DNA of 64,000 bases from Neospora caninum Liverpool (lineage: Eukaryota > Apicomplexa > Conoidasida > Eucoccidiorida > Sarcocystidae): positions 868,001 through 932,000 of the forward strand of contig NC_018397.1 in NCBI RefSeq assembly GCF_000208865.1. Reading direction: 5' to 3'. Positions 36,801 to 48,200 of the stretch are shown here, in pieces (position 1 is the stretch's first letter; every line of letters begins with the position of its first letter). The notes under the pieces are model-generated. The model did no database searches and was not told where the DNA came from. It saw nothing but the letters and a program-made list of their open reading frames with translations. The position numbers were made by a program, and so were the translations under genes.

Positions 36801-37773
36801 ATTGATGGCAGACAACCCAAATCCGCAGTATTTCGCAAATGTAATGTCCAAAGTGAACATGAAACTGCAAGGAGTGAATCAGACCCTTGAGGCGGATATA
36901 CTCAAGCAGGAAATAGGAATGGACAAGAGTACATTGGTCTTATCAGTAGAAACATCCTTCTTTTCAAATCCAAGTAAACCACGCCCCCCCCCTACAGCGC
37001 CCGTGGTGTGTGCTTGTACGGGCAACGTAGATGATGATCTCGGGGTGTTCGGTCATGCTGTTTGCGTCGAATCTCGAAAGGAGCCCATTGTGACAGATAT
37101 TGGAAAGATGTTTAGGATGATTCTTTCTTATCGAAAGACAGCCAAGAACTGGCCGGCGCGAATTATTTATCTTCGATCTGCCACCACAGAAGCACATTTC
37201 CCTCTTGTATTGGCAGGCGAAATTCGAGCGATCGAGGAGTTGTATGTTCGTGAAAACCGTCCGAAGCCTCGAATCCTCGCGGTGGCAGTTCAAAAGCGCC
37301 AGCAAACACGCTTATTTCCCACGAAGGAAATGCAGTCGCAGGGAAACAACCTGCCCCCTGGGTTCTTGCTTGCGGATTCTCTCCAACATCCAGGACAGTT
37401 CCGAAACTTCTTGTTGATCTCCCATAAAGCACTCCAAGGGACAGCCCGTCCAACACGGTATTACATTTTGAGAGACGATGCGAACCGGGACATCGAACGA
37501 GTTGCCCAGCTTATGTACTCCCTTTGCCACGCATATGGCCGCTGCCAGCGTGCGGTTTCCATTCCCGCCCCCATCTATTACGCTGAACTGCTCGCGGCAA
37601 GAGCTCAAAGCTACATGAAGGTTGGAATGCGTAGAGAAAGAAATATAGATATGGATGATCTTTCTCACCTCAGTGGCGAAAGTGGGGAAAAGATACTTGC
37701 TGAGACCCGGCAGTTTGCCGACGAGTATTTAAGAAGCACGGCAGCCAGGGTGACCCCGATGGTGTTTTGCTGA
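32320..37773 (+). CDS. AGO: Argonaute (PAZ-MID-PIWI) with RGG-rich N-terminus
   Basis: Small-RNA-guided silencing effector. Exons: 32320-32727, 33352-33555, 33623-33694 (or to 33742, same phase), 34065-34331, 34504-34761, 35188-35337, 35582-36206, 36812-37773; all joints keep phase, giving about 980-1,000 residues. The start is the first in-frame ATG. Residues 1-75 are an Arg/Gly domain with five RGG motifs. Then come a shortened N domain, a linker, PAZ (KRLRGTKVESFHILNRD through YLPISIVTL), MID (YQIVKSCTDVNFPSQCL, NVMSKVNMKLQGVN) and PIWI (VAVQKRQQTRLF, SLCHAYGRCQRAVSIPAPIYY), ending in TPMVFC. The MID residues that bind the guide 5' phosphate (Y, K, Q, K) appear present. The catalytic tetrad D-E-D-H/D reads E (36949), E (37081), S (37177), E (37585). 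The intron after 33555 begins with GC instead of GT. RGG domains are typical targets of arginine methylation and Tudor-domain binding, which is known for the Toxoplasma Argonaute. Confidence 0.95.
33816..33852. repeat. AT dinucleotide microsatellite in an Argonaute intron
   Basis: An AT run of about 36 nt lies in the intron ahead of the exon starting at 34065. It is one of the few such tracts right of position 25000. Confidence 0.9.
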
Positions 37774-40700
37774 GAGAACACTGGGGACGTTTGTTACAGG
37801 TGTCGGGTGATATTCCGTCTTCCTTATTATGATGCTCAGCGAAACAGCCAAGGTGTCTCTCTGGCGTCCCATGGTTCCCACCATTTATGGTGACGATTTT
37901 TCTGACCTGTACCCTATGGTACTGTCGAGCAGAAGTGACCCACCTCGATGTAGTGATAGTAGATTTTGTCCATACGTCGACTCTCGAGTGCCTCATCTGG
38001 GCTACGGGAATCGCGTCATGAGTCCTTCAGTGTCTTGCTCTTTTTTGACAGGTAGCACCGTGATGTGACGATTCCACTTGCCTTTTTGTCTTCGTGCTTA
38101 GTGGCGCGTCGGGGGTGAACTGAGCAGCCGTTTCTTACGGTAACCGGCGCCTGTCCCTCGGTGCTGCTTGTCATATCTCCGTACATCGACGCATACCCGA
38201 TTTTGCACAAGCTTCTCCGGTGGGAGAAATCCATTTTTTTTCGGCACTGTAGCAGCGCGGTGGTGGTACGGATAATGGCGGAATGACGACTGCACATGCA
38301 CCGTCCCGTGCAGTATGGTACACGGACTCCCACGCTTGCAGGGACTCGCTTTCGATCACTTTGTTGCTGTAGTGTAAACGATGATTGAATTATCGAGGAA
38401 CAAATTGCAGTTTGTTCCCCTGTTAATCACGATCATCGGCGAGGAAGCCATTCTAGCCCAGCAGCAAAATTCCGCGTATCGAAACAGGGTTTTGTGACGA
38501 CACTGCGAGACCTAAAGTTAGCAAATCAAAACGAATCAGCCGCCTCAACGCCGCCCGACACGCTGCTGACCAGCTGTCATTGTCGCTGCCCGATTTACTT
38601 CTGCAGTCGCTACTTGCAGCGATAGTTTTGTAGGCTTAGAATCGTGGTGATACAGACGAGTTCAACTCTGCCGAACCACACGTCGTCCACGAAGTCCGGC
38701 CTTGCTGAATGTCGGTATTCATGGTCGGAGCAGTAACTTCCTTTGAAGTGCCAACCTAGTAAGTGTGGCTTCTGATCTCAGCATTCGCAACACCAACAAT
38801 CCCATCAATGCTCGCAGTGTTCACACCAGAACCCCATCACTGAGCCGTGCTGGACCCTAACGAGGACTAAATGTGGTAGTTACTGTACTGCAGGCTGAGA
38901 GCCACGTAGAGTTGCAGAAATGCGCCGCTGTGTCGCCTGGTCAGCTTTGTTGAGACTGGCACGGAACACGACGAGTCTTTGCTCCAGTCGTACAACCGCA
39001 GCAGCTGTCTTGGTTCACCAGCTTCAGGTCTGAAACCTTACCTGGCAGATATCCCGATGTTCGCAGCCTACCGCGAAACCAGCTTCCCTTATAAGGAGCC
39101 CTTGCTTTCTGCGTGGGTAACTGACACTCGCCGACCGTTCATATGCTTCCCGATTCCGTACCTGGATTCTTACATGATCCATCCGATGCCGTTGTCAGGG
39201 ACCGGGAGGCGGGAGATGGGGGGAAACCGTGGAACGGTTGTGTTTACATTCGGCAGGGCCACAATTTATGGAAGAGGATATAGGCAGCCAACACAAGAGC
39301 GCGCGCGTTACAAGTGCTTACAGCATCTACCAGCATACGTGGCCTTGGCACTACAGGTCGACTTGAAGTCGCGCACCTTCGATGCGTTGGCGTCCTTCAG
39401 GACATCATGCATCGGGTGTCTCTGAAAGGCCAGTAGCACCCCATTTCGGTGGCACTCTCACAGCATTGGTCGTTGCGCTCGGCTGAAAACACGGCCCTCT
39501 TTAGCCGGTTTGCACTTAAAAGTAGTCACTGATTTGAGGCTTGGGACACATATAAGTTCACGGTTGACTGACTTTGTGGAAGGGTGCATCCACATCTCAA
39601 CTTTTAGAAACTGCATCCCAGACTATCAGCATTGACAATAAACACGCAGAGCCAACGACACCGAGTCCGTTTAAGGCCACTCTAAGCCTTGCCCTCGAAG
39701 GTCACCCTGTTACTGGAATACCCATTTTGCTCCGCCCACTGAATGACTAGCTTGGTAGAGCATGTGCCCACGTCCCGGCAGTACTACAGAAAAGTAGCCA
39801 ACCTTATGCTTACACCATGACTGCAGGCACGCGCCCGTTGCTCGAACTCGCATGCCGAGAAAAACGAGAACCCAGCCTTTATGCGTCTATTCATTTCCGC
39901 GCGCTCGGGGACATCAACTACATATTGCCAGGCTCGATGTGCATGAGGTAATTCAGTGGAAAAAGACGGCATTGCCAGAACGCCTACTCCACAGTGCGCT
40001 GTCACGACGTGTCCCGCACTTTAAACGCATGCTCTACAATTCGACACGCTGGAGCGTGTTGGCGTATTCAGAGCGTCAAAAACATGAAGACGCAATACCT
40101 GGACTGAACCGTCTGCGGAAGCCTCAAAAGAAGACGAGATCTTTAACCACGAAGTGGGCGCTGTGTGATGGATGAGACTGGACAATCTCGGGCGGGAATT
40201 CATGACCCACTACGATCCGAAGATTTTTTTTGCGGCCCAGCAGGACAACACAAGGCAAAAACCGCCCCAAAAACGCCCAGGGTTGTATAACTACAGGTGT
40301 TTAACAGTACAAATGTCTGCTGTTGACCGGATCTTGTCGAGTTGTCGTCTCTTCGGATGGCGTCCTAGACGACTCAAGAAAGACATGTCATCCGAAGAAG
40401 GGGGCATGATTTTAAGAGCATCCCACGACTGTTTTCAATGGCACCGGCCACCCCATGGTTTGAAGGCAGACCCAGAGCGCAGATAAGAGCCCGTGAAACG
40501 TGAACTCGACTATATCACAGCACTTTGGCGTTCTAAAATGGCGAACGCAGACAACTCATGCGTCGTCAGACGGAGAAGAAACAACTGGATATGAGAGATA
40601 CCACCTCTGTCACACCTTTTCACTAAGAGCTGGGAACAACCCCAAGTTGCGCAGTAGCGAAACAGATGCCCTTCCAGAGAGTGCCGCAAGTGTGGCTGCA

Positions 40701-42314
40701 GCTGAGACAGCCCATAATGACGGAGCTTATAGCTGCCTGCACATCTGTATCCAACTTTTAACACAGAAGACTAGCAGTCGAGTTACCTTCAGTCTGTCCT
40801 TGCTTAATCACTAAACATTTGAGAAAATTCCTTGCCAAGTGTTCTTTTCAATCGGAACGTGACCCTTCCTGCTTCGCGCATTGCTACGACTAAAATTAAA
40901 AATTCGTTCTGAACGGAAGAAAACGAAGGAAACCACAAGGCACAGCATGCGCTTACGCGATACATGGCCAACGGTCCAACTCCTGTTGTTTCGACAGTTG
41001 CCAGGCAAAAGACTCATCTACTGAGTCAAACCAAACAGGGTTTTGTCCCCGTTTAACGATCCGCATACAGGATACAGAAGGAAGACACTGAAAAAGAAGA
41101 AATTCCACCTGTTCTTGCTGGCCGAGGTATTCCGAAAGAGTAGACACGGGCGTCGCGCGATGAGAAAACAAAGCTCTACCGTCTGGTCTACGACTTTCAC
41201 GCTCCTCTTCCAGCAAACCCCACGCCCACGGGAGTCACCTCTGAACAAAGCCGCTCCCATCATGTTTTTTTAACTCATCCTTGTTAGAATTTAAGTGAGC
41301 AAATATATGAAGACCTGTCCAGGTGTGGCCTTCATAGTCCTCTTCCTCCAACGAATGTCCATTCTCCAAATTGCTGCGGATTGCCAGAGTGCTTGACCCA
41401 CGTTTTTTTTCTTCTCTCCACATTCTCTGGCCGTCCCTTCACCTATTCGTGTACTGCCAAGGCACATTTTCTGCGATCCTCCTTTAATCCCCCAGCGTGT
41501 ACGCAGAAACAAACCAACGGAAGAAGCACAGGGAAAGGAAGCCTTCACAGTTCCCCTTTTTCACCTTGTGACAAACAAGCGCCGCGTGACAAGACCTAAA
41601 ATGCACCAGTAAACCGCCGCCTACTGGAGGCACACCAACAAAGGAACAACACCACCCACAGAGCCCCCTTTTACACAGGTCTCCCCGCCTTCCTTCCCAA
41701 AAAAGAGAGCGGAGAAAACGAAGACTCCGAGTGCACCGAGGTACTTTTTTTCCAGCGGTCCGTCCTTTCCACTCAACACACAGAACCCGACAATTCGGTT
41801 GCTATTTCCAGTGGCCTGTTCCCTTTGCCGCGACATGTTTTGGAGCGATGAAAGGCACCTAACTCGAAACACTGCCGCCATCATCTACGTCTCCTCCCCC
41901 TCCACTTCCCCTGTCACATTTCCGCGTTCTTCCAAAATGTTTGCCATCACATGGATGGAGCGTCACGGCGCGATCCTCCCTATCCGAAAACACTCCTCTC
42001 CGCTCTCGCTTCGCGAACTTCCGAGCGTCTCATTTGGCCGCGCCATCTTCCAGTTTGGTCCCAGAAATCCACAGGGCGCTCTGGCGCGTTTTCGCACTCT
42101 GCTGCCGACGTCTCAGGTACCCCAGCAACTGGAAGAGCGCGTCGCCTGTGTGTCTGCCTCTCTTCCGCGACCCACCCCCAAGCGCAAGAGAAATTCTTCA
42201 CGCTTCGCCTTGGAACGGGGTTACTCGGTTGTCTCTCCATTAACCTGAGACACGACGCCGCGTTGTACGCGCTTCCAAGTTCCGCCCCGTTGTTTTCGCT
42301 ACTTCAGTGTACAG
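37774..42314. other. Spacer between Argonaute and the zinc-finger gene
   Basis: About 4.5 kb lies between the Argonaute stop and the stop of the minus-strand zinc-finger gene, so two 3' UTRs are expected. All six frames are broken by frequent stops, and the sequence is visibly richer in A and T than the GCP and VPS15 regions. The one frame with protein-like composition is listed separately (39058-39425). I see no recognisable gene elsewhere in this stretch. Confidence 0.5.
39058..39425 (+). CDS. Possible small hypothetical protein (122 residues)
   Basis: The frame is open from 38979, and the first ATG considered is at 39058. The translation has a balanced composition (FPIPYLDSYMIHPMPL, a Gly/Arg-rich middle, KCLQHLPAYVALALQVDLKS) and ends in a Cys-containing CIGCL. 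I recognise no domain, signal peptide or membrane span. It stands alone in a 4.5 kb spacer with no supporting splice sites. It could be a chance frame or part of a 3' UTR. The only argument for it is that the translation is not low-complexity, unlike most spurious frames in this window. Confidence 0.2.
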
Positions 42315-45206
42315 TCATTGCTTCTGTGTCTCTGTATCGTCGCCTGATTCCAGAACCGCCTTAGTGTCTCTCGCCTGGAGAGGGGTTTCCTCGTCCCGCT
42401 CCCCTAGCCGCTCTCGACTACCAACAACGCCGCTCGCTTCGGCTGCCTCCGCCGAGCTTTTTTTCTCTACACTCTTTTTCTCGCGCTTTTCCTCTTTAGA
42501 TCTCGAGTTGACGGAGGCGTCCTCTTCCTCGTGCAGTCGCTCGCGATCCCCGGAAGCAGGCCCCCGACCTCCTCTTGAACTGCCAGCGCCATTCTCAGGT
42601 TCGTCTCCGGGCTCGCCGCCGTCGCTCTCGTCACTTGCTTCATCGGAATGGAGTTCGTCTGCACAGTCGTCTTTGTCGTCTGCTGCCGCGGGGGGGGAAG
42701 TGAGCAAAGCCATCTTCGCAGCCTCGTACATTCCTCTCTGACTCCGCTCACAGGCGTCTTTCTGCGAAGCTTCACCCAGCAACTCTGCAGCCTCCTTATG
42801 AGTGCGGGAGTCTTGGTGACGGCAAATTTTCTTGCGTAGACTTCGCATGTTGGTGACCCTTGACGCTCCCGAAGGCTTCACTGCTCCGTCTGCCCAGTGG
42901 CTTACAATTTTCATGCCTCGCTTCCGCGCGCGCAGACCCCTGTCTTTCATCGCTCGGCAGTACAGACACCCAAGCATCCCGCCACTCAAAAACAGCCACT
43001 TGTACTTTTCCGTGAAGTGGTCTTTTTGCCCAATGGTCCAGCAGTCCGGCAGATTCCGATCTTCCTCGTCGCCTCGTCCATTGCGTTCGTGTCTTTGCGC
43101 GTCCACGCCAAGAGACGCCACCGAGCGCCCGTTCCCGGCGCCTTCCTTGTCCCCAGGACTCGTCGCACGCGTCAGTCTCGCAATTCCCCTTCTGCGAGAC
43201 TTTCCGTCGTCGCTGTCCTCAGTTTCACGGTCCGGTGGGCCACCGAGAGACCGGCCTTTCTGCGGCACGAAGAATCCCGCGTCGGCTGCGGCGAGGTCCG
43301 ATTGCCGTGCCTGTTCCTCGCTCGCCTCCGGGTCGCTCAACGGCGCCTGTCTGTCGCGCCGCCCCTGGTGACCGCGCAAGGATGGCACGAAGAATGAAGA
43401 AGCGGGGAAAGACGCAGTGTCCCTTTCGCGAGGACTCGGGTTCCTTAAATCGTCGTCAACGCAACGGCTTCGCGTCTGCCCACCCGCCGGAGACAATCCA
43501 GCGTCCCCGCGCGCGCGGAAAGAAAGCGCCGGCAGCTCTGTGTTCAAACTCTTGCTCAAGGTCCGTCGGCATGGCGAGTGCCGATCCCCAGTGAGGCCCG
43601 CCCGCAGAGACGTCTCCAGGCACAGCCTGTCAAACGCTCTGGGCGCCGCCCGAGCTGAAAAACACGACAAACGATCGTCCCCATCGGGTCCCGCGCACGC
43701 ACAGGTCGCCATTTCGGGCTCCTCCTCTCGACGCCTCTTGCCTTCGACTCTGTCGGCGACTTCACTCAGCAACGACCGAACACGTCTCCCCTCAAGGTCC
43801 ACGTGGGGTTTCTGCGCTCGATCACACAGACCTCGCGCGGATTCCCAGTCCTCTTCCCCCGCAAGCGCCGCCTCCACCGAGCTGCGCAGCGCCGCGGGGA
43901 TGTCATGCCTGGCCCGCTTTTCGAGCAGGCCTCCGTCCTCTCTGCCGCGCCCTTCTTCGTCGCTCTCAAGGCGCCCGGTCCGTGGACTGCGACTGGTGGC
44001 TGAGTGGAGGGGACTCCGCGAGAGCATCAGAGCCAGACTCAGGCGAGCTGCCTTCTCTTGATTTCTCTCGCGAAGCCGCTCGAGGCACTCCGCAGCCTCT
44101 CGACTCGCAGACGGTCCCGCCTGGCTCTCTCGGGGCCCGCAGGGACACAGACACGCGTCGCCAACACAAAAGGGCGATGCCGCCGCGGCGCCGCGGCCTT
44201 CCCGGTTCACTCCCGAGTTTCTCTCGAGCCGGACACCGTCAGCATGGACTGTTTCGGACCTGTTCCCCAACACCAGCTTCCCAGGCGCGCCTTGCGCGAA
44301 GGCCCTCGAGAGGAGCTCGTCGTCCAACAGCGCTTCCCCCCGTGCACGGCTGACCCCGCCCGGAGCAGAAACCCGGATGTCTCGACCCTCCACCGAGTAC
44401 CGCCGCAACGCCGACGCAGCTTCGCCGAGGATGCGCTGGACCGACCGTTCCCAGACGTCTTCAGGCAGTTCTGCCGACGGGGGGTCCCCCTCGTCTGTCG
44501 CTTCCCTGCTCGCCAGGCTTTCCGTATTGGCGCGTCGCTGTCCTCTGGCGACGTAGTCTGCGCCTCGGCGGCCAATGAGGGCAGCGTCCCTCGGCCCCGG
44601 ACAGCAGGGGAGAGGAGCGTCCAGCGGCTGTCGCTCCGCAGGCCAGGCTGCCTCCCACACGCTGTCTGTGTCGTCGGCCGAGCCCCGCGACGCTGTGGAC
44701 AAGGCGCAGATGCACCCGTCGCCTGCATGACGTCCCAAGTCTGGAGTTGCGACGGACGCGCTCCGTTGCGTCTCGCAGAACCGACTTTCCGAGTGTCTGC
44801 TTCGAGGAGACAGACACCTCTTTGGCAGTCGAAAGATGTCGCTGGCTGTGGTTAGGAGGCGCTCCAGGACCCGGCCGTCAGCAGGCGGGGTTCGAAGCGA
44901 CGAGAAGGCGGGCACCCCGACTTCGCACTTTGGCAGCCGCGCGTCGAAGGACACAGAAGTTTCTGCAGTCGAGATGGACTCCTGAGACGTGCCCAGTAGG
45001 CGGGAAAACCCGGAGTACGCAGTCGAGACGCCTTTGTCGTCCCGCTGCGGGCTTTGTCCAAGCGACCCGGACGGCCGTACACCCGACAGGCCGTTCCGGC
45101 CGGTTCTGGAGGAAAAGCAGAAGGCATCGCCCGGATCGGTTTGTACGCGGGCGCGTTTGCCAGCCGTGCCCCACTCGGGCGGGTCCGTGTCGAAGGGCGG
45201 CAGCAT
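42315..45206 (-). CDS. Large protein with a BED/TTF-like C2H2 zinc finger, single exon
   Basis: An uninterrupted 963-codon minus-strand frame runs from an ATG at 45206 to a stop at 42315. Most of it is Arg/Ser/Glu/Ala-rich and disordered-looking. One compact region at about residues 725-805 stands out. KYKWLFLSGGMLGCLYC provides a Cys-x2-Cys pair, followed by a basic and Trp-containing stretch (IVSHWADGAVKPSGASRV), then LRKKICRHQDSRTHKEAAE with a His-x5-His pair. This W-L-x-GGML-C-x2-C ... H-x-S-x-x-H-K-x-A layout is that of the degenerate BED/TTF-type fingers found in hAT-transposase-derived proteins and in ZNF862-like proteins; binding to DNA or protein is inferred. There is no transposase catalytic domain. 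The C-terminus is acidic then lysine/glutamate-rich. The antisense frames across the gene are shadows. Upstream non-coding exons cannot be excluded. Confidence 0.6.
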   Translation of the reverse strand: MLPPFDTDPPEWGTAGKRARVQTDPGDAFCFSSRTGRNGLSGVRPSGSLGQSPQRDDKGVSTAYSGFSRLLGTSQESISTAETSVSFDARLPKCEVGVPAFSSLRTPPADGRVLERLLTTASDIFRLPKRCLSPRSRHSESRFCETQRSASVATPDLGRHAGDGCICALSTASRGSADDTDSVWEAAWPAERQPLDAPLPCCPGPRDAALIGRRGADYVARGQRRANTESLASREATDEGDPPSAELPEDVWERSVQRILGEAASALRRYSVEGRDIRVSAPGGVSRARGEALLDDELLSRAFAQGAPGKLVLGNRSETVHADGVRLERNSGVNREGRGAAAASPFCVGDACLCPCGPRESQAGPSASREAAECLERLRERNQEKAARLSLALMLSRSPLHSATSRSPRTGRLESDEEGRGREDGGLLEKRARHDIPAALRSSVEAALAGEEDWESARGLCDRAQKPHVDLEGRRVRSLLSEVADRVEGKRRREEEPEMATCACAGPDGDDRLSCFSARAAPRAFDRLCLETSLRAGLTGDRHSPCRRTLSKSLNTELPALSFRARGDAGLSPAGGQTRSRCVDDDLRNPSPRERDTASFPASSFFVPSLRGHQGRRDRQAPLSDPEASEEQARQSDLAAADAGFFVPQKGRSLGGPPDRETEDSDDGKSRRRGIARLTRATSPGDKEGAGNGRSVASLGVDAQRHERNGRGDEEDRNLPDCWTIGQKDHFTEKYKWLFLSGGMLGCLYCRAMKDRGLRARKRGMKIVSHWADGAVKPSGASRVTNMRSLRKKICRHQDSRTHKEAAELLGEASQKDACERSQRGMYEAAKMALLTSPPAAADDKDDCADELHSDEASDESDGGEPGDEPENGAGSSRGGRGPASGDRERLHEEEDASVNSRSKEEKREKKSVEKKSSAEAAEASGVVGSRERLGERDEETPLQARDTKAVLESGDDTETQKQ

Positions 45207-48200
45207 GTCTGCTTGTTTGGAGAGGCGCTCCGAGTCGGATTCCTTTCCACCTTGTGGACTTCTTCGGGTCTCCCAAAGGAGCTTGCTGCATTTAGGACAG
45301 GCAGCCGCGAGACGGTAGCGAAAAAGACGACCGCAGCGTTTTCCTCAATGTGCCGAGACAGAGGCCTTCGGTGGAGCGCTGCCACGGGGTGAAGAAGAGC
45401 CTTCCTTCCGCGTTTTTGCAAGGTCGTCCCCGGTATGAGGCAAACCAATTGCTTTCTAGAGAAAAAGCCGAGACAAGGATATACAGTGCGCATTTCGCGC
45501 CGTAGTGGCTGCTCTTCTTGCCACACCTATTGCCACGCTTTTTATCGCTGCCGGAGAGAGACGCCAGATTCGCCTACTCCGCCGCCATTCCACCGACGGC
45601 TTACGGCGGGTCAGGAGGAGGAAGACACGTCTCGGATTCGATTCCTAACAGCAGGAGAAAACAACCCATTGCCAAGAAGCTCGGCGAACGCCTTACCGAA
45701 AAATTGAGGGCGAGGCGCCCCTGCGGCCGAGACGCCACGCCACACAGGCTGGCAGGAAACGGGGGAGCGAGAATTTTGAGTCGGCCGTACGGAAAGACAG
45801 CGGGGGAGAAAGGAAGCTACCCGAGATCGCTCGACGCGCGAAAACACCAGAACACGCTCCGCAAATCGAGGGTAGACACCAAATCTGCGGTTCTCCCGCT
45901 CCGTTAGTCACAAAGTTTTGCTGTTACTCCCGAGGCCTCTGACTCGGGGACTTGCGTGTGCCCTAGGAGTCGCCACTCGCCCGCACTTTGAAAGATTCCT
46001 CCGTGAGACCGCAGAACACCGCGGACCAGTATTTCAGCCCCTCTTTCCTCCCCAGACTGGAGATTGAACCGGGCGAGAAAACACGCCGGCCAGTACCAAG
46101 CCCTCTTTTTGTTTTGACGCCGGATGGCCGGAGACAGAAATGGGGGGAGGCGTCAAGTTCCTTTCTGCGACTGAACGCGCGCGTCGAAAAGTTAACCTCT
46201 CAAGGGAACGAGGTCTCGGCGGACTGTCGGTTGGGGGGACATCGTTCCCCAGGCCGTTTTTAAAGCGTTTTCCGGTGTGCCATCCTCGGAATCTACCGCG
46301 GGAATTTCGCTCGTTGCGCCAAATGATGAAAGTGCGGAACGCGTTTCTGACGCAGGACGAAGACGGAGAGACGAGAGAAGCCAAGTACCAGTCCGTGTTG
46401 AACATCCCCGCCCCGGACGGCGAATACCAGGGGAAACTGCAAAGCACCGAAAGAGGGAACAGAAATCACAAGCGAGACGTGCTCCTGCTCCGCAAGCATC
46501 GCGTCGGAAAGCAGAGCTTGCGCAGTTTGCCGAGGGAGATAGGAATGGCGACAAGAACTCTTCATTTGGTCCGCAGTGCACTCTCTGTGGGTTGGCTGGG
46601 GGGGGAGTATTGCGCTCCCCAACAACGCCATGCCCCCCTCCCTCTAGCATCCGTTCCCACCTCGAGGAGCCCCCGCAACTCGACACAGACAGCAGCTGTT
46701 CTGGAGCGAGAGCACTGCTTTTTCTGGCCGTGTTGCGAAGAACGGAAGGAAAGAAGCTACTGTTTTTCGTCGGAGAGTACCAGTTAGGTGTTCGCGCGGA
46801 AGACGGTTCAAACTCCGCCTCCTCTCTGGGGGAGAGGGGGGCGCGTTTCCACTCAGGAGGAGCGCTCTTTGTCGGCTCTGCAAACTTTTCAAACGCGAAC
46901 ACGGCGCTGTCGCTGAATCGAAACGCTATCCAGTGTTGAGGCGACCTCTGATGCCTGCCGAAAAAGAGCGAGAAAGATTCCTTCTTGAAATGCTGCATGG
47001 GGAAGTACACTTTCACTCCGGCGTGCGTGACACGCTTCCATTGCAGGGCTGACACAGCATGCCTTTCCACGATCGTGACGCGGTTACCTCGTCGCCAATC
47101 ACACAGCCCTGCGACACAGAAAATGTGTGCTCCACAGACTGGCCTTTCTTCGCGCAACTCTGTAGACATGCAAGCAAGAAAGGTGTGTTGAATGTGGCTT
47201 CATCGTGCCCAACGGGGTGATTCACCGGAAGAACGCGTCTGACGTATAAATTCGAACCCCGCACGAGGACGACCAAACGCCGCCACTGCGGCGGAGGGCA
47301 AGACGCGAAATTGCACAAACAAGCGCTTGAGGACTACCTGAACAGACATCACCTGCATCTATGTAAATAACGGAGTCCGCTACTCGAAGACAGTGCACCT
47401 GTGAGCAGCAAAACCGTCCTGTGCAGAAAAGCCCCACCTGCGGGTGTGGTGTCGTTGCGGAGTGCAGTCGACTCTGCATTTTTTTGTGCACGCTTCGTGG
47501 CCATCCTACGTTTCGCTTGCGTACAGTCAGGAGAGAGAGAGAGGCAGACAGAATTAAGCACGTGCATCGCCGCTACTGGCCTGGCAGCCTCACATGGAAC
47601 AACCGTGTAGCCACTTCCGAACGTTCGCCGCCGGGTCTCTGTATGCACAGAGATTGGACCCTAGGTCGTTGCTACATTCCAGGAACACGTAGCGTGGTGG
47701 GTTTGTTAATTCCATGGCCTCACGTCCGGTACACAAGCGTATCATTTCGGTTGGAAGCAGGCGTAGCCTCCATTTCGTGGAGAACACTGCCCTCGGAAAT
47801 ACTAGCGTTTCAGCCCGTGCGCAGTAAATCCCCCACGGGCTGAAAGCAGGGCCGTGTTGGAAAGACGTTGAAGGAGAGGAGAACCAGCGTAGCACGGTTA
47901 AACAGCAACATGAGGAACTCTTCCATCTGTGCACACGTTCAATGAGGAGTCAAACGAAGAAGAACGGTGATACGTTTTCTGAAAGCAACGGTGGTGTTCC
48001 CGCTCGCGGCGCGCAATGAACGTCGACCAATTGACAGAGAGGTGTGCTCAAGAAAATGCAGAATGTGTCCGAAATGACTCGACGCTGTTCCAGAGACGAC
48101 GAGTTTCACTGCTTGGTAGAGTTGCGCCAAAATGCCGTGGACTTCCGTTTCGCCCCCCCGCGATTAACAGTCCGTAGCCTGTCATGCGTGCCTTAATTTT

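Noticed and set aside
46192..47169. A 325-codon minus-strand frame upstream of the zinc-finger gene
   Set aside because: No recognisable domain, overlapped by an equally open plus-strand frame, and located where the 5' UTR of the zinc-finger gene is expected.
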